Source of the DNA: CAZQVN01 sp964596775
GTDB lineage: Bacteria > Eisenbacteria > RBG-16-71-46 > JABDJR01 > JAWXBZ01
DNA length: 13,757 bases
Assembly (NCBI GenBank): GCA_964596775.1
Contig: CAZQVN010000077.1
Coordinates: forward strand, 1-13,757
Reading direction: 5' to 3'
Shown: positions 1-7,290 of the stretch, in pieces
How positions within the stretch are numbered: the first letter of the stretch is position 1
Layout: every line of letters starts with the position of its first letter
The notes under the pieces: generated by a model
Seen by the model: only the letters and a program-made list of their open reading frames with translations
The model's database searches: none
Told to the model about the DNA's origin: nothing
Made by a program: the position numbers and the translations under genes

Positions 1-50
<50 letters not shown>

Positions 51-82
51 GCCTTTAGGTCATGGTTGGTTAAGGACGGGGG

Positions 83-111
83 AAGTTAGCATGCTCCCGG
101 GGGGCTGTCAA
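83..111 (-). promoter_or_regulatory. Sigma70-type promoter for tRNA-Asp
   Basis: On the minus strand there is an exact -35 TTGACA (106-111), a 17-nt spacer and a -10 TAACTT (83-88) preceded by TGC, an extended -10 feature. Transcription would start near position 76, about 25 nt before the tRNA 5' end at 50. Spacing and position suit a stable-RNA promoter. The -10 is imperfect, but the exact -35 in such GC-rich sequence is persuasive. No terminator is visible between nagZ and this promoter, so some operon read-through into the tRNA is possible. Confidence 0.7.
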
Positions 112-134
112 ACGGATTTCCGGGCGGGCGATGG

Positions 135-1739
135 TCAGGCGCGGGCGTCCGTCCCGCCCCCCGAATTCGGCGCCTGCCGCCCGAGCAGCACCTCCACCAG
201 CCCCTCGAGAACCAGCGGGCCGAAACCGTGCGTGGCCAGCCGCGTCCGGATCGACGGAAAGTCGGCGAGGCCCTGCGCGTCGAGAAGCGCCGTCAGGATC
301 ACCGGGTAGCCCGTGGCCACGACGTCGTCGATCAGGCGACGCTGTTCGTCCGGCAGCGTACCGCGGGCCAGGATGCAGGCGATCACGTGACGGAAGTCGG
401 ACGTGCGGATCCGGTCCACGACCGCCTGACGGTCGGCCTCGCCGGGCGCCAGCGAAACCGCCATCACCGTGATCCCCAGCGGCTCGACCAGGTCCTTGAG
501 ATGCGCGATGTCCACGTTCAGCCGCGGCTCCCGGGCGGTCGGCACGATCATCAGCCCCTTCTTCCCCTCCCACTTCAGCGGGAGGTCGGGGCCCGCGCCG
601 CCGAGCAGCGTGATCCCCTCCGCGGACACCTGTTTCAGCAGCGCCTCGTGCTGGTAGTCGAGGATCTCGTCGCGCGTGGCGTCGTCGAGCGCCTCCTCCG
701 ACGCCACGATCGACTGGCGCAGCCGACCGGTGCGGATCAGCGACTGCAGCACCCGCTCCTCGGACAGTTCGCCGTGCTTGAGCGCCCAGCCGAGACGATC
801 CGCGACCACGGCGGCCATGTCCCGGTCGAGGCCGTAGAGGAGCAGGTCCAGACCGGCCTCGATGGCCTGGATCGCGATCGACCCCGGATCTCCGGACGAC
901 GCGATCCCCTCCATCTCCATGGAATCGGAGATGACGACCCCCTCGTAGCCCAGTTCCTCGCGCAACAACTCGTTGAGAATCTCCGGCGACAGCGTGGCCG
1001 GGCCGCCGGTCGGATCGAGCGCCGGATAGGACACGTGCGCGGCCATGATCATGGGGATGCCGGCGTCGATCGCGGCGCGGAACGGCAGCAGCTCCCGGTG
1101 CGCCAGGAGGTCGAGCGACGCGTCCACCTCGGGCAGCGTGAGATGGCTGTCCATCCGCGTGGCGCCGTGACCGGGAAAATGCTTCACGCAGGCGATCAGG
1201 CCAGTGCGGGCCAGCCCCTCGATCGTGGCCAGGCCGTGTTTGAGAACCGACTCGGCCGTCGAGCCGTAGGCCCGTGTTCCGATCACCGGGTTCCGCGACT
1301 CGGCGTTGATGTCGAGCGACGGCGCGAACACGAGGTTGAACCCGAGCGCCCGCAGTTTTTCCCCCATCGCCAGCGCCGTCTGGTAGGTCAGCTGCACGTC
1401 GTTCCGGGCCACCAGCGCCGCCGGTGACGGCGCCGTCGTGATGAGGACGGCGGTGTCGGACACGAGGCCGCCTTCCTCGTCGGTGCAGATGAACGGCGGC
1501 GGCGAGGCGTCCGTCATTTCGCGCAGGCGCTCGCCGAGTTCGAACAGGAGGTCGCGGCTCCTGAGCTGGCGCCATTGCAGGAAGAGGCCGCCGTACTGGT
1601 TCTCGGCGAGCCAGTCGACCACCGCGCCCGGATCGTCATCGGGGTCCGGCGCCACGACGAGCAGCTGCGCCGCGCGCACTTCCGGCGACAGGCCGTACAG
1701 CCAGTCGGTGAGCCGTTCCTCCTCGTCGTCCAGGTACAT
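135..1739 (-). CDS. nagZ: Beta-N-acetylhexosaminidase NagZ (GH3), cytoplasmic
   Basis: This 534-residue glycoside hydrolase family 3 protein should release GlcNAc from GlcNAc-anhydroMurNAc or muropeptides. The NagZ signature KHFPGHG lies at residues 186-192, followed by the D197-S-H199 catalytic dyad. The nucleophile is D272 in SDSMEM, and D87 and NPVIGTR (150-156) match substrate-binding positions. The catalytic domain ends near residue 335, and a C-terminal domain of about 200 residues follows, as in longer NagZ/GH3 proteins. No signal peptide is present, so it should act in the cytoplasm. The usual D(Q/H)EGG-x-V-x-R motif reads DEEGGLVSD, so the arginine after the GG is not conserved. The ATG start has a GAGG site 4 nt upstream and lies 6 nt after the SpoIID stop. 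It is the last gene of the operon. Confidence 0.93.
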   Translation of the reverse strand: MYLDDEEERLTDWLYGLSPEVRAAQLLVVAPDPDDDPGAVVDWLAENQYGGLFLQWRQLRSRDLLFELGERLREMTDASPPPFICTDEEGGLVSDTAVLITTAPSPAALVARNDVQLTYQTALAMGEKLRALGFNLVFAPSLDINAESRNPVIGTRAYGSTAESVLKHGLATIEGLARTGLIACVKHFPGHGATRMDSHLTLPEVDASLDLLAHRELLPFRAAIDAGIPMIMAAHVSYPALDPTGGPATLSPEILNELLREELGYEGVVISDSMEMEGIASSGDPGSIAIQAIEAGLDLLLYGLDRDMAAVVADRLGWALKHGELSEERVLQSLIRTGRLRQSIVASEEALDDATRDEILDYQHEALLKQVSAEGITLLGGAGPDLPLKWEGKKGLMIVPTAREPRLNVDIAHLKDLVEPLGITVMAVSLAPGEADRQAVVDRIRTSDFRHVIACILARGTLPDEQRRLIDDVVATGYPVILTALLDAQGLADFPSIRTRLATHGFGPLVLEGLVEVLLGRQAPNSGGGTDARA

Positions 1740-1745
1740 GGTTCC

Positions 1746-3026
1746 TCAGTAGATCGCGGCGAGCTTGATGTCGCTGTAGTAGTGCTCGAGAATCTTCTTG
1801 AAGTCCTGCCCCCTCCGGCTTCGTTCCATGGCGCCCCACTGGCACATGCCCACCCCGTGACCCCAGCCGCGGCCGTTGAACGTCACCTGCGAGACGCGTC
1901 CTTTCGAGGTCTTGATCGACGCTTCGAAGAAGACGCTGCGCAGCGGTCCGGCGCCGGCCGGGCGCTGCGTGACCCAGCGGATTCGGTCGCCGCGGGCCTG
2001 GAACACCCCCTTGTCCGTCCGGAACTCGAGGATCCGCACCCGCCCCGATCCGCCGGTCTCGGCGATCTTCACGTCCTCGAGCACCGCGTTGTCGGGGATC
2101 GCCACCTTGTACTCGCGGACCAGGTTCTCCCGGGCGATCTTCCAGAACGCGTCGCCGTCCCAGGTTTCCGTCCAGCGGAAGTACTTGGACCTGCTGCAGA
2201 AGTGGCCGTCGCCCCCCTTGTCGCTCACGCCCTTCAGGTAGTCGAGCGGCGGCTTGTCCCACACCTCGTCGCGCGAGGCCGTGTGACCTCCGCAGGTCGA
2301 CGAGTAGTTCATCATGATCGCCTCGCCGCGGTACAGCGCGATCATGCCCCGGGTTTCCGCGATGGCCCGGTCCGCGTTGGCCGACTCGCTGCCCACGCCG
2401 GTGTACACCTGGTCCATCACCGTGTTCACGAGGTCGAACCCCTCCGCCGAGTTGCGGCCGCGGTAGGCCAGCGCGTAGGTGCGCGCGGCCACCGCCTGCG
2501 CCTTCACGGCCTCCTTCAGCGCCGGGTCGCCGTGGGCGATCTCGTTCGGCACGACGCCGCGCAGATAATCCTCGAGCAGCACCCGGTTGATGACGGTCAG
2601 CGACCCGCGCGGGTTCAGCCGCACCTCCACCATGCCGCGGTAGCGGTTGGCGCCCACGGTCACGAATCCGGCCTTGTCCGGAATCAGCGTCAGCGGCCCC
2701 GGATCGTGCGCCTCGCGACCACCCCCCTTCTTCCAGACCTCGATGCCGTCGCGGACGGCGCGGAACTCGACGATGGTGCCGGCCGGAAACGTCGCGGCCA
2801 GGCCGTTCGCCCCCGGCGTGCGGACGGCAAACTCCGTGTCGGCGGTCAGCTCCTGCGTGGCCTGGTCCACCGCCACCGCGATCCGGAACGTGGGCTCCTC
2901 CTTCATCTGGACCAGTCCTCCGTCCTTCGACGACAGCTTGAAAACGGAACAGCCGGAGATCAACACGCTGAGCGACGCCAGCACCACGATGTTCCGCACG
3001 ATCGTCATCGTTGCGTTCTTCATCAT
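1746..3026 (-). CDS. SpoIID/LytB-domain lipoprotein, probable glycan-cleaving enzyme
   Basis: The 426-residue product is in the SpoIID/LytB family, whose best-known member, sporulation SpoIID, is a lytic transglycosylase acting on glycan strands stripped of stem peptides. The N-terminus has a hydrophobic stretch ending in lipobox ISGC (Cys26), so it is probably a membrane-anchored lipoprotein. Family marks include VVPNE with the likely catalytic E162, the helix AVKAQAVAARTYAL (173-186), YSSTCGGHT (241-249) and a C-terminal WGHGVGMCQWGA. The reading frame continues upstream to 3281, but that extension is out of character and overlaps anmK. I chose the ATG at 3026, which forms an ATGA overlap with the anmK stop behind a GGGAGG site. 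ATGs at 3023 and 3008 are alternatives. A lytic transglycosylase product would carry an anhydroMurNAc end, the substrate class of the neighbouring enzymes. Cleavage activity is inferred. Confidence 0.88.
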   Translation of the reverse strand: MMKNATMTIVRNIVVLASLSVLISGCSVFKLSSKDGGLVQMKEEPTFRIAVAVDQATQELTADTEFAVRTPGANGLAATFPAGTIVEFRAVRDGIEVWKKGGGREAHDPGPLTLIPDKAGFVTVGANRYRGMVEVRLNPRGSLTVINRVLLEDYLRGVVPNEIAHGDPALKEAVKAQAVAARTYALAYRGRNSAEGFDLVNTVMDQVYTGVGSESANADRAIAETRGMIALYRGEAIMMNYSSTCGGHTASRDEVWDKPPLDYLKGVSDKGGDGHFCSRSKYFRWTETWDGDAFWKIARENLVREYKVAIPDNAVLEDVKIAETGGSGRVRILEFRTDKGVFQARGDRIRWVTQRPAGAGPLRSVFFEASIKTSKGRVSQVTFNGRGWGHGVGMCQWGAMERSRRGQDFKKILEHYYSDIKLAAIY

Positions 3027-4216
3027 CCTCCTCCCCCCGCCACGAACGCCCCCAGAACAACCGGGTGACGCGCGCCGGTGACGGACGGCAGATTCCCCGC
3101 CCGCCCATGAATGGTTTCGTTGGCCAGCAACGCGAACGCCACCGCTTCCTTGGCGTCCGGATCGAGACCATGGTCGTTCGTGCTCTGCACCGGCACCGGA
3201 TCGAACGCGGCGCCGAGACGACCCATGATCGCATGATTGTGCACGCCGCCGCCGCTGACCAGGACCCGGTCGGCGCTGCACTTCGGCAGAACGTGCAGCC
3301 GGTACGCCTCCACGATGCTCCGCACCGTCAGTTCCGTGGCGGTGGAGATCGCCGCGGCCGGGGTCAGCTTCAGAACCTCCGCCCGGATGGCGAACCGCTC
3401 GGCGAACATCGCGCCGAATTCCTCCCGCCCCGCCGACTTGGGCGGCGGATCGAGAATGAACTCGTGGGCCATGAACTCCGTGACGAGATCCCCGTTCGGC
3501 GCGGCCGACAGCGCGCGGGCGCCGCCTCGATCGTACGTTTCGCGCCCCTCCGTGTACCGGGCCACCAGGGCGTCGATGACCATGTTGCCGGGGCCGGTGT
3601 CGAACGCGATCGTGTTACCCGCGCTGCCGCCCCGCGGCAGCGCGGAAAAATTCGCGATGCCGCCGATGTTGAGGCACAGGCGCGACTCGTCGTCGGATCG
3701 AAACAGCAGATAATCCACATAGGGTACCAGCGGCGCCCCGGTCCCGCCCGCCGCCACATCGCGGGCCCGGAAGTTGGACACGACCGAAAGGCCGGTGCGC
3801 TCGGCCAGCACCTGGGCCTCTCCCAGTTGAAGCGTGGCCGGAGTGACGTCGCCGCCGCCCGTGCCGTGAAACACCGTCTGTCCGTGCATCCCGCAGAGAT
3901 GGATCTCGTCCATCCGCATCCCGGCCTTCTTCGCCACGGCCGCGCAGGACTCCGCGTACACATCACCGAGATGAAAATGCAGGCGGGCGATCCGCTCCAG
4001 CAGCCGCGGCGCGTCCGGATCCTGGATCGCCAGGATCTCTGCGCGGAGGTCGTCGGGATAGGGCGTGGACGTAAACGCCGCCATCTCCCACGACGTGAAG
4101 TCCCCCGCGCCGCGCACGGCCAGAAGCGCCGCATCCACGCCGTCGGTAGAGGTGCCCGACATCAGGCCGATGATGAACCGTTCGTCGCGGGTGATCTTCG
4201 CCAGGAGATCCTTCAC
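3023..4216 (-). CDS. anmK: Anhydro-N-acetylmuramic acid kinase AnmK
   Basis: The 397-residue product is AnmK, which hydrolyses the 1,6-anhydro ring of anhMurNAc while phosphorylating it to MurNAc-6-phosphate. Family motifs are in order: GLMSGTSTDGVDAAL (17-31), HGQTVFH (111-117), FRARDVAAGGTGAPLVP (149-165), NIGGIANF (183-190), and FDTGPGN (205-211) with the conserved catalytic-base aspartate D206. VSGGGVHN and a C-terminal GNLPSVTGA follow. Length is near the family norm of about 370-390. The start is GTG, sharing GTGA with the peptidase stop. No good Shine-Dalgarno site is visible, so translation probably depends on coupling. It sits between the aminopeptidase and SpoIID genes and supplies the substrate for MurQ. 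Confidence 0.96.
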   Translation of the reverse strand: MKDLLAKITRDERFIIGLMSGTSTDGVDAALLAVRGAGDFTSWEMAAFTSTPYPDDLRAEILAIQDPDAPRLLERIARLHFHLGDVYAESCAAVAKKAGMRMDEIHLCGMHGQTVFHGTGGGDVTPATLQLGEAQVLAERTGLSVVSNFRARDVAAGGTGAPLVPYVDYLLFRSDDESRLCLNIGGIANFSALPRGGSAGNTIAFDTGPGNMVIDALVARYTEGRETYDRGGARALSAAPNGDLVTEFMAHEFILDPPPKSAGREEFGAMFAERFAIRAEVLKLTPAAAISTATELTVRSIVEAYRLHVLPKCSADRVLVSGGGVHNHAIMGRLGAAFDPVPVQSTNDHGLDPDAKEAVAFALLANETIHGRAGNLPSVTGARHPVVLGAFVAGGGG

Positions 4217-5484
4217 GGCACGGATCGCCCCGACGCCCAGGCTTCGATGGCCTCCACCGATTTCGGGATCATCTCCGACAGGACGACGCGACCCCGGTCG
4301 ACGATGAGGACCTCGTCCTCGATCCGGACGCCCAGCGCCCGGTCCTTGAGATAGATCCCCGGCTCCACCGTGATGACCATGCCGGGCGCCAGCGGCCCGA
4401 ACGCGTCGCCGCGGTCGTGGACCTGGAGCCCCACGAAATGGCCGACGCCGTGCAGGAACGCATCCCCCCAGCCGGCGCCCTCGATGACCTTGAGCGCCGC
4501 CTCGTGGACATTACCGCGGAGCGACACGCCGGGGCGCGCGGCGGCGATCCCCGCGGCCTGGGCGGCCAGCACCGTTTCGTACACCTTCTTCTGCTCCGGC
4601 GAAAACACGCCGCCGATCGGGATCGTGCGGCTAATGTCGGCGGCGTATCCCTCGAACTCGGCGCCGACGTCGAGGACGAGCAGGTCGCCCGACTGGAGCA
4701 CCCGGTCCGACGGGATCGGATAGTGGAGCGTGGTGGAATGTTCGCCGCAACCGACGATCGGATCGAACGCGTGACGCTGCACGCCGTGCTTCCGGAACGC
4801 GGCGTCCAGCGCGGCGGCCACGCCTTTTTCCGTGGCTCCGGGCTGCGCGGCGGCGATCGCGGCGCGGAGGCCGTCGAACGTGATCTCGATCGCCTTCCGC
4901 ATCTTCGCCAGTTCCACGTCGTCCTTGACCGCCCGCATCGAGTCCATCACCGCCGAGGAGTTCTTGATCGACACGCCCGGGTTGTTTCCCGAAATCTTCT
5001 GGTAGATCTCGAGATCCTTCGGCTTGCTGCTCTCCGGTCCGGCCGGGGCGGACAGCACGTGGAAGTCGCGGTTGTAGCGGAGGAGCGCGCCGAGGCCGGA
5101 ACTCAGTCCGGACGCACGGAAAATGTGCTCGAAGCCGAGCTCCTTCCGGAGCGCGTCGGAAATGGCCGGGCGTTCGCCGCTCCAGATCTCGTCGTCGGGG
5201 TCGCGGACCGGGAGGTAGAGCATCTCCTTCCGCACCGGGTGCGACGGGGAGATCACGAGGACGGCGCCGGGCTCGTCGAGGCCGGTCAGGTAGTAGAAGT
5301 CGGGGTTCTGCCGGAACGCCACGGAGCGGCTCCCCTCGGCGGCAAAGACGACGGCGGTTCCTCCGTTCAACTGCCCGGCGAGCGTGGCCCGGCGTCGTGC
5401 GTACACATCCTCGGCGGCCGACAGGGACGGCACCAGGGCCAGAAGTGCCACGGCAAACATCACACACTGAGACTTTCCAGCCAT
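4213..5484 (-). CDS. Secreted M24-family Xaa-Pro-type aminopeptidase
   Basis: The 423-residue protein combines an aminopeptidase P N-terminal domain (about 25-165) with an M24 pita-bread catalytic domain (about 190-410). The five metal ligands are visible: D272 (LDVGAEF), D283 (ADISRT), H349 (HGVGH), E374 (TVEPGIY) and E389 (RIEDE). This is a typical PepP-like dinuclear-metal site cleaving N-terminal Xaa-Pro bonds. Unlike ordinary cytoplasmic PepP, it begins with a clear Sec signal peptide (hydrophobic core 8-20, likely cleavage near SLSA-A), so it should act outside the inner membrane. The ATG at 5484 has a GGGAGA site about 8 nt upstream. The frame stays open further upstream through permease 2, but that part is a shadow. 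Being inside a peptidoglycan-sugar operon suggests a role in turning over wall-associated or nutrient peptides. That link is contextual only. Confidence 0.9.
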   Translation of the reverse strand: MAGKSQCVMFAVALLALVPSLSAAEDVYARRRATLAGQLNGGTAVVFAAEGSRSVAFRQNPDFYYLTGLDEPGAVLVISPSHPVRKEMLYLPVRDPDDEIWSGERPAISDALRKELGFEHIFRASGLSSGLGALLRYNRDFHVLSAPAGPESSKPKDLEIYQKISGNNPGVSIKNSSAVMDSMRAVKDDVELAKMRKAIEITFDGLRAAIAAAQPGATEKGVAAALDAAFRKHGVQRHAFDPIVGCGEHSTTLHYPIPSDRVLQSGDLLVLDVGAEFEGYAADISRTIPIGGVFSPEQKKVYETVLAAQAAGIAAARPGVSLRGNVHEAALKVIEGAGWGDAFLHGVGHFVGLQVHDRGDAFGPLAPGMVITVEPGIYLKDRALGVRIEDEVLIVDRGRVVLSEMIPKSVEAIEAWASGRSVP

Positions 5485-5513
5485 GAGTCGTTCTCCCGTA
5501 ACGAGTTGCGCGG

Positions 5514-6350
5514 TCACTTTCCCGCTCCCGCGGTGATCCCCTCTATAATGTGGCGCTGAAAAATCGAGAACACGATGAGGATCGGCAATGTGGTCAGCAT
5601 GGAGCCGGCCATCAACTGACCCCAGGCCACCGAGTTTTCCCCCTGCGCGTAGAGCGCCAGCCCCACCGGCAGCGTCCGCATCGTTTCCGAATTCGTCAGG
5701 ATCAGAGGATAGAGGAAGTTGTTCCAGTTGACCAAGAACGTGTTGATCCCCACCACGGCCAGCGCCGGACGGGTCAGCGGCAGGACGACCCGGAAGAACA
5801 GCCCCCACTCCGACGCCCCGTCCACCCGGGCCGCCTCCTCCATGTCGTCCGACAGCTGCTCGATGTAGCCGCGCATCAGGAACACGTTGAACGCGTCCAC
5901 GAGGAACGGCAGGATCAGCGCTCCGTACGTGTCGATCATCCGGAACTTCGCCGCCAGCACGTACACCGGAATCATCGTGACCTGCTTCGGCACCATCAGC
6001 GTGGCCAAGAGCCCCCACCAGAGCGGCTCCTTGCCCAGAAATTTCCGCCGCGCGAACGCATAACCGACCATCGCCGAAAACAGCACATTGCCCGCCACCA
6101 CGAACACCGCCACGATCGCGCTGTTCAGAAAGTAGCGCCCGAACGGTCCGCTGGCCCAGATGTCATGGTAATTCTTCAGACTGAGCGGCCAGGGGAACAG
6201 ATCCTTGATGCCGCCGAGACCGGCGCCGGTGGCCTTGAGCGACGTGCCCACCATCCAGAACAGCGGCAGGAGCATGGTGACGAGGCCGGCGGTGAGCGCC
6301 GCGAGGAGGATGCGGTCGCCGACCCGCGACGTTCCGCCGCGACGGGTCAT
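5514..6350 (-). CDS. CUT1-type sugar ABC permease 2 (MalG/UgpE-like)
   Basis: The 278-residue inner-membrane protein has about six hydrophobic segments (roughly 13-35, 75-97, 108-132, 143-158, 194-216, 245-264). The EAA loop EEAARVDGAS...LPLTRP (171-195) docks the ATPase in binding-protein-dependent importers. Length and order match MalG-type carbohydrate permeases. The ATG start has a GGGAGGGG site a few nt upstream, and its ATGA overlaps the stop of a possible 23-codon ORF. It forms the pore with permease 1. Sugar identity cannot be read from the sequence; context suggests a peptidoglycan amino sugar or disaccharide. It ends 29 nt before the aminopeptidase start. Confidence 0.93.
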   Translation of the reverse strand: MTRRGGTSRVGDRILLAALTAGLVTMLLPLFWMVGTSLKATGAGLGGIKDLFPWPLSLKNYHDIWASGPFGRYFLNSAIVAVFVVAGNVLFSAMVGYAFARRKFLGKEPLWWGLLATLMVPKQVTMIPVYVLAAKFRMIDTYGALILPFLVDAFNVFLMRGYIEQLSDDMEEAARVDGASEWGLFFRVVLPLTRPALAVVGINTFLVNWNNFLYPLILTNSETMRTLPVGLALYAQGENSVAWGQLMAGSMLTTLPILIVFSIFQRHIIEGITAGAGK

Positions 6351-6418
6351 GGCGCCCCTCCCGGCCCGCCGCGGCGGAGACCCGCGATCCCCGTGGCGCC
6401 GCCCCGCAACGCCGTCAT
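6347..6418 (-). CDS. Possible 23-codon linking ORF between the permeases
   Basis: An ATG at 6418 overlaps the permease 1 stop as ATGA, and its frame ends in a TGA that overlaps the permease 2 ATG as ATGA. It has an AGGGAG site with 5-nt spacing. The predicted 23 residues are Gly/Ala/Arg-rich, without a hydrophobic segment. It fills the only sizeable gap between the permeases, which also holds a perfect 12-bp palindrome (6366-6377) and two GGCGCC sites. It may relay ribosomes from permease 1 to permease 2, or be chance in GC-rich DNA. I do not recognise the peptide. Confidence 0.25.
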   Translation of the reverse strand: MTALRGGATGIAGLRRGGPGGAP

Positions 6419-7290
6419 GCCGGCTCCCTCTCGCGCAGGAACCGCACGTACACCGCCGACGCCCCCAGCGTCACCAGGAACAGCGCGTAGGCCAGGGCAC
6501 TCGCGTACCCGAGGTCGAACCCGGTGAACGCCTTGTCGTACAGGTAGAACACCGTCGTCAGCGTGGCATCGAGCGGGCCGCCGCGGGTCATCACGAAGAT
6601 CTCGATGAACACCTGGAACGAACGGATCGTGTTGATGACCAGGATGAACAGCGTCGTGGACTTGAGCAGCGGCAGCGTGATGTACAGGTGCTTGCGGAAC
6701 CCGCCGCCGCCGTCCATTTCCGCGGCTTCGTACAGCTCGGCGGGGATCGCCTGCAGGCCGGCCAGGTAGATGATCGCGTAGTAGCCGATGGCCGCCCAGA
6801 CATCCATGAACATGATCGCGCCGAGCGCCGTCTTCGGATCCTGGAGCCAGGGGTGCGCGGACAGTCCCGCCGTCTTCAGGATCTCGTTGAAGAAGCCGAA
6901 CGGCGAGTAGAAGTTCTTGAAGATCAGCGACACGACGACGATGGACACGATCGTCGGCATGAAGTAGCCGGCCCGGAACAGCCCCTTGAACGGAATGCGG
7001 CGGTTGAGGCCGAGGGCGACGAGGAGCGCGAACACGGTGGTCAGCGGGATCGTGCCGACCACGAAGATCAGCGTGTTGACGAGCGACTTCCAGAACAGCG
7101 GATCGCGCAGCAGGCGCTCGTAGTTGGCCAGGCCGATGAACTGCCGCGGCCCGGCCTGGATCGGATTGTAGTTCGTGAACGAGGTGTACAGCGCGTCGAG
7201 CAGCGGGTACAGGCTGAAGATGCCGAACGTGAGCAGCCACGGCAGCAGGAACACGAACGTGGATGCGCCGTGACGCCCGGCACCCCGCAT
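6415..7290 (-). CDS. CUT1-type sugar ABC permease 1 (MalF/UgpA-like)
   Basis: The 291-residue inner-membrane protein has six predicted hydrophobic segments (about 11-36, 70-96, 108-125, 158-180, 213-230, 264-284). The EAA loop (188-207, EAAEMDGGGG...LPLL) interacts with the ABC ATPase. The segment GLANYERLLRDPLFWKSLVNT (53-73) is typical of UgpA/LacF-like permeases. Its ATG shares one base with the stop of the binding-protein gene (TGATG), so translation is coupled. With permease 2 it would form the channel. No ATP-binding subunit is encoded in the window, so a shared MsmX/MalK-like ATPase from elsewhere is presumably used. Confidence 0.93.
   Translation of the reverse strand: MRGAGRHGASTFVFLLPWLLTFGIFSLYPLLDALYTSFTNYNPIQAGPRQFIGLANYERLLRDPLFWKSLVNTLIFVVGTIPLTTVFALLVALGLNRRIPFKGLFRAGYFMPTIVSIVVVSLIFKNFYSPFGFFNEILKTAGLSAHPWLQDPKTALGAIMFMDVWAAIGYYAIIYLAGLQAIPAELYEAAEMDGGGGFRKHLYITLPLLKSTTLFILVINTIRSFQVFIEIFVMTRGGPLDATLTTVFYLYDKAFTGFDLGYASALAYALFLVTLGASAVYVRFLREREPA

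Noticed and set aside
228..1427. 399-codon plus-strand open frame opposite nagZ
   Set aside because: Arg/His/Gln-rich translation without domains, fully antisense to a well-supported GH3 gene. It is a GC-rich shadow.
1575..3068. 497-codon plus-strand open frame across the SpoIID gene
   Set aside because: Antisense to two recognised genes, with low-complexity His/Arg/Val composition and no recognisable motif.
3027..3281. 85-residue N-terminal extension of the SpoIID protein
   Set aside because: It overlaps anmK coding sequence, is Arg/Gly-rich and would bury the lipoprotein signal. The ATGA start at 3026 fits better.
5485..6018. Upstream extension of the aminopeptidase frame through permease 2
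   Set aside because: The translated extension is out of frame with a clear permease. The signal peptide and ribosome site place the start at 5484.
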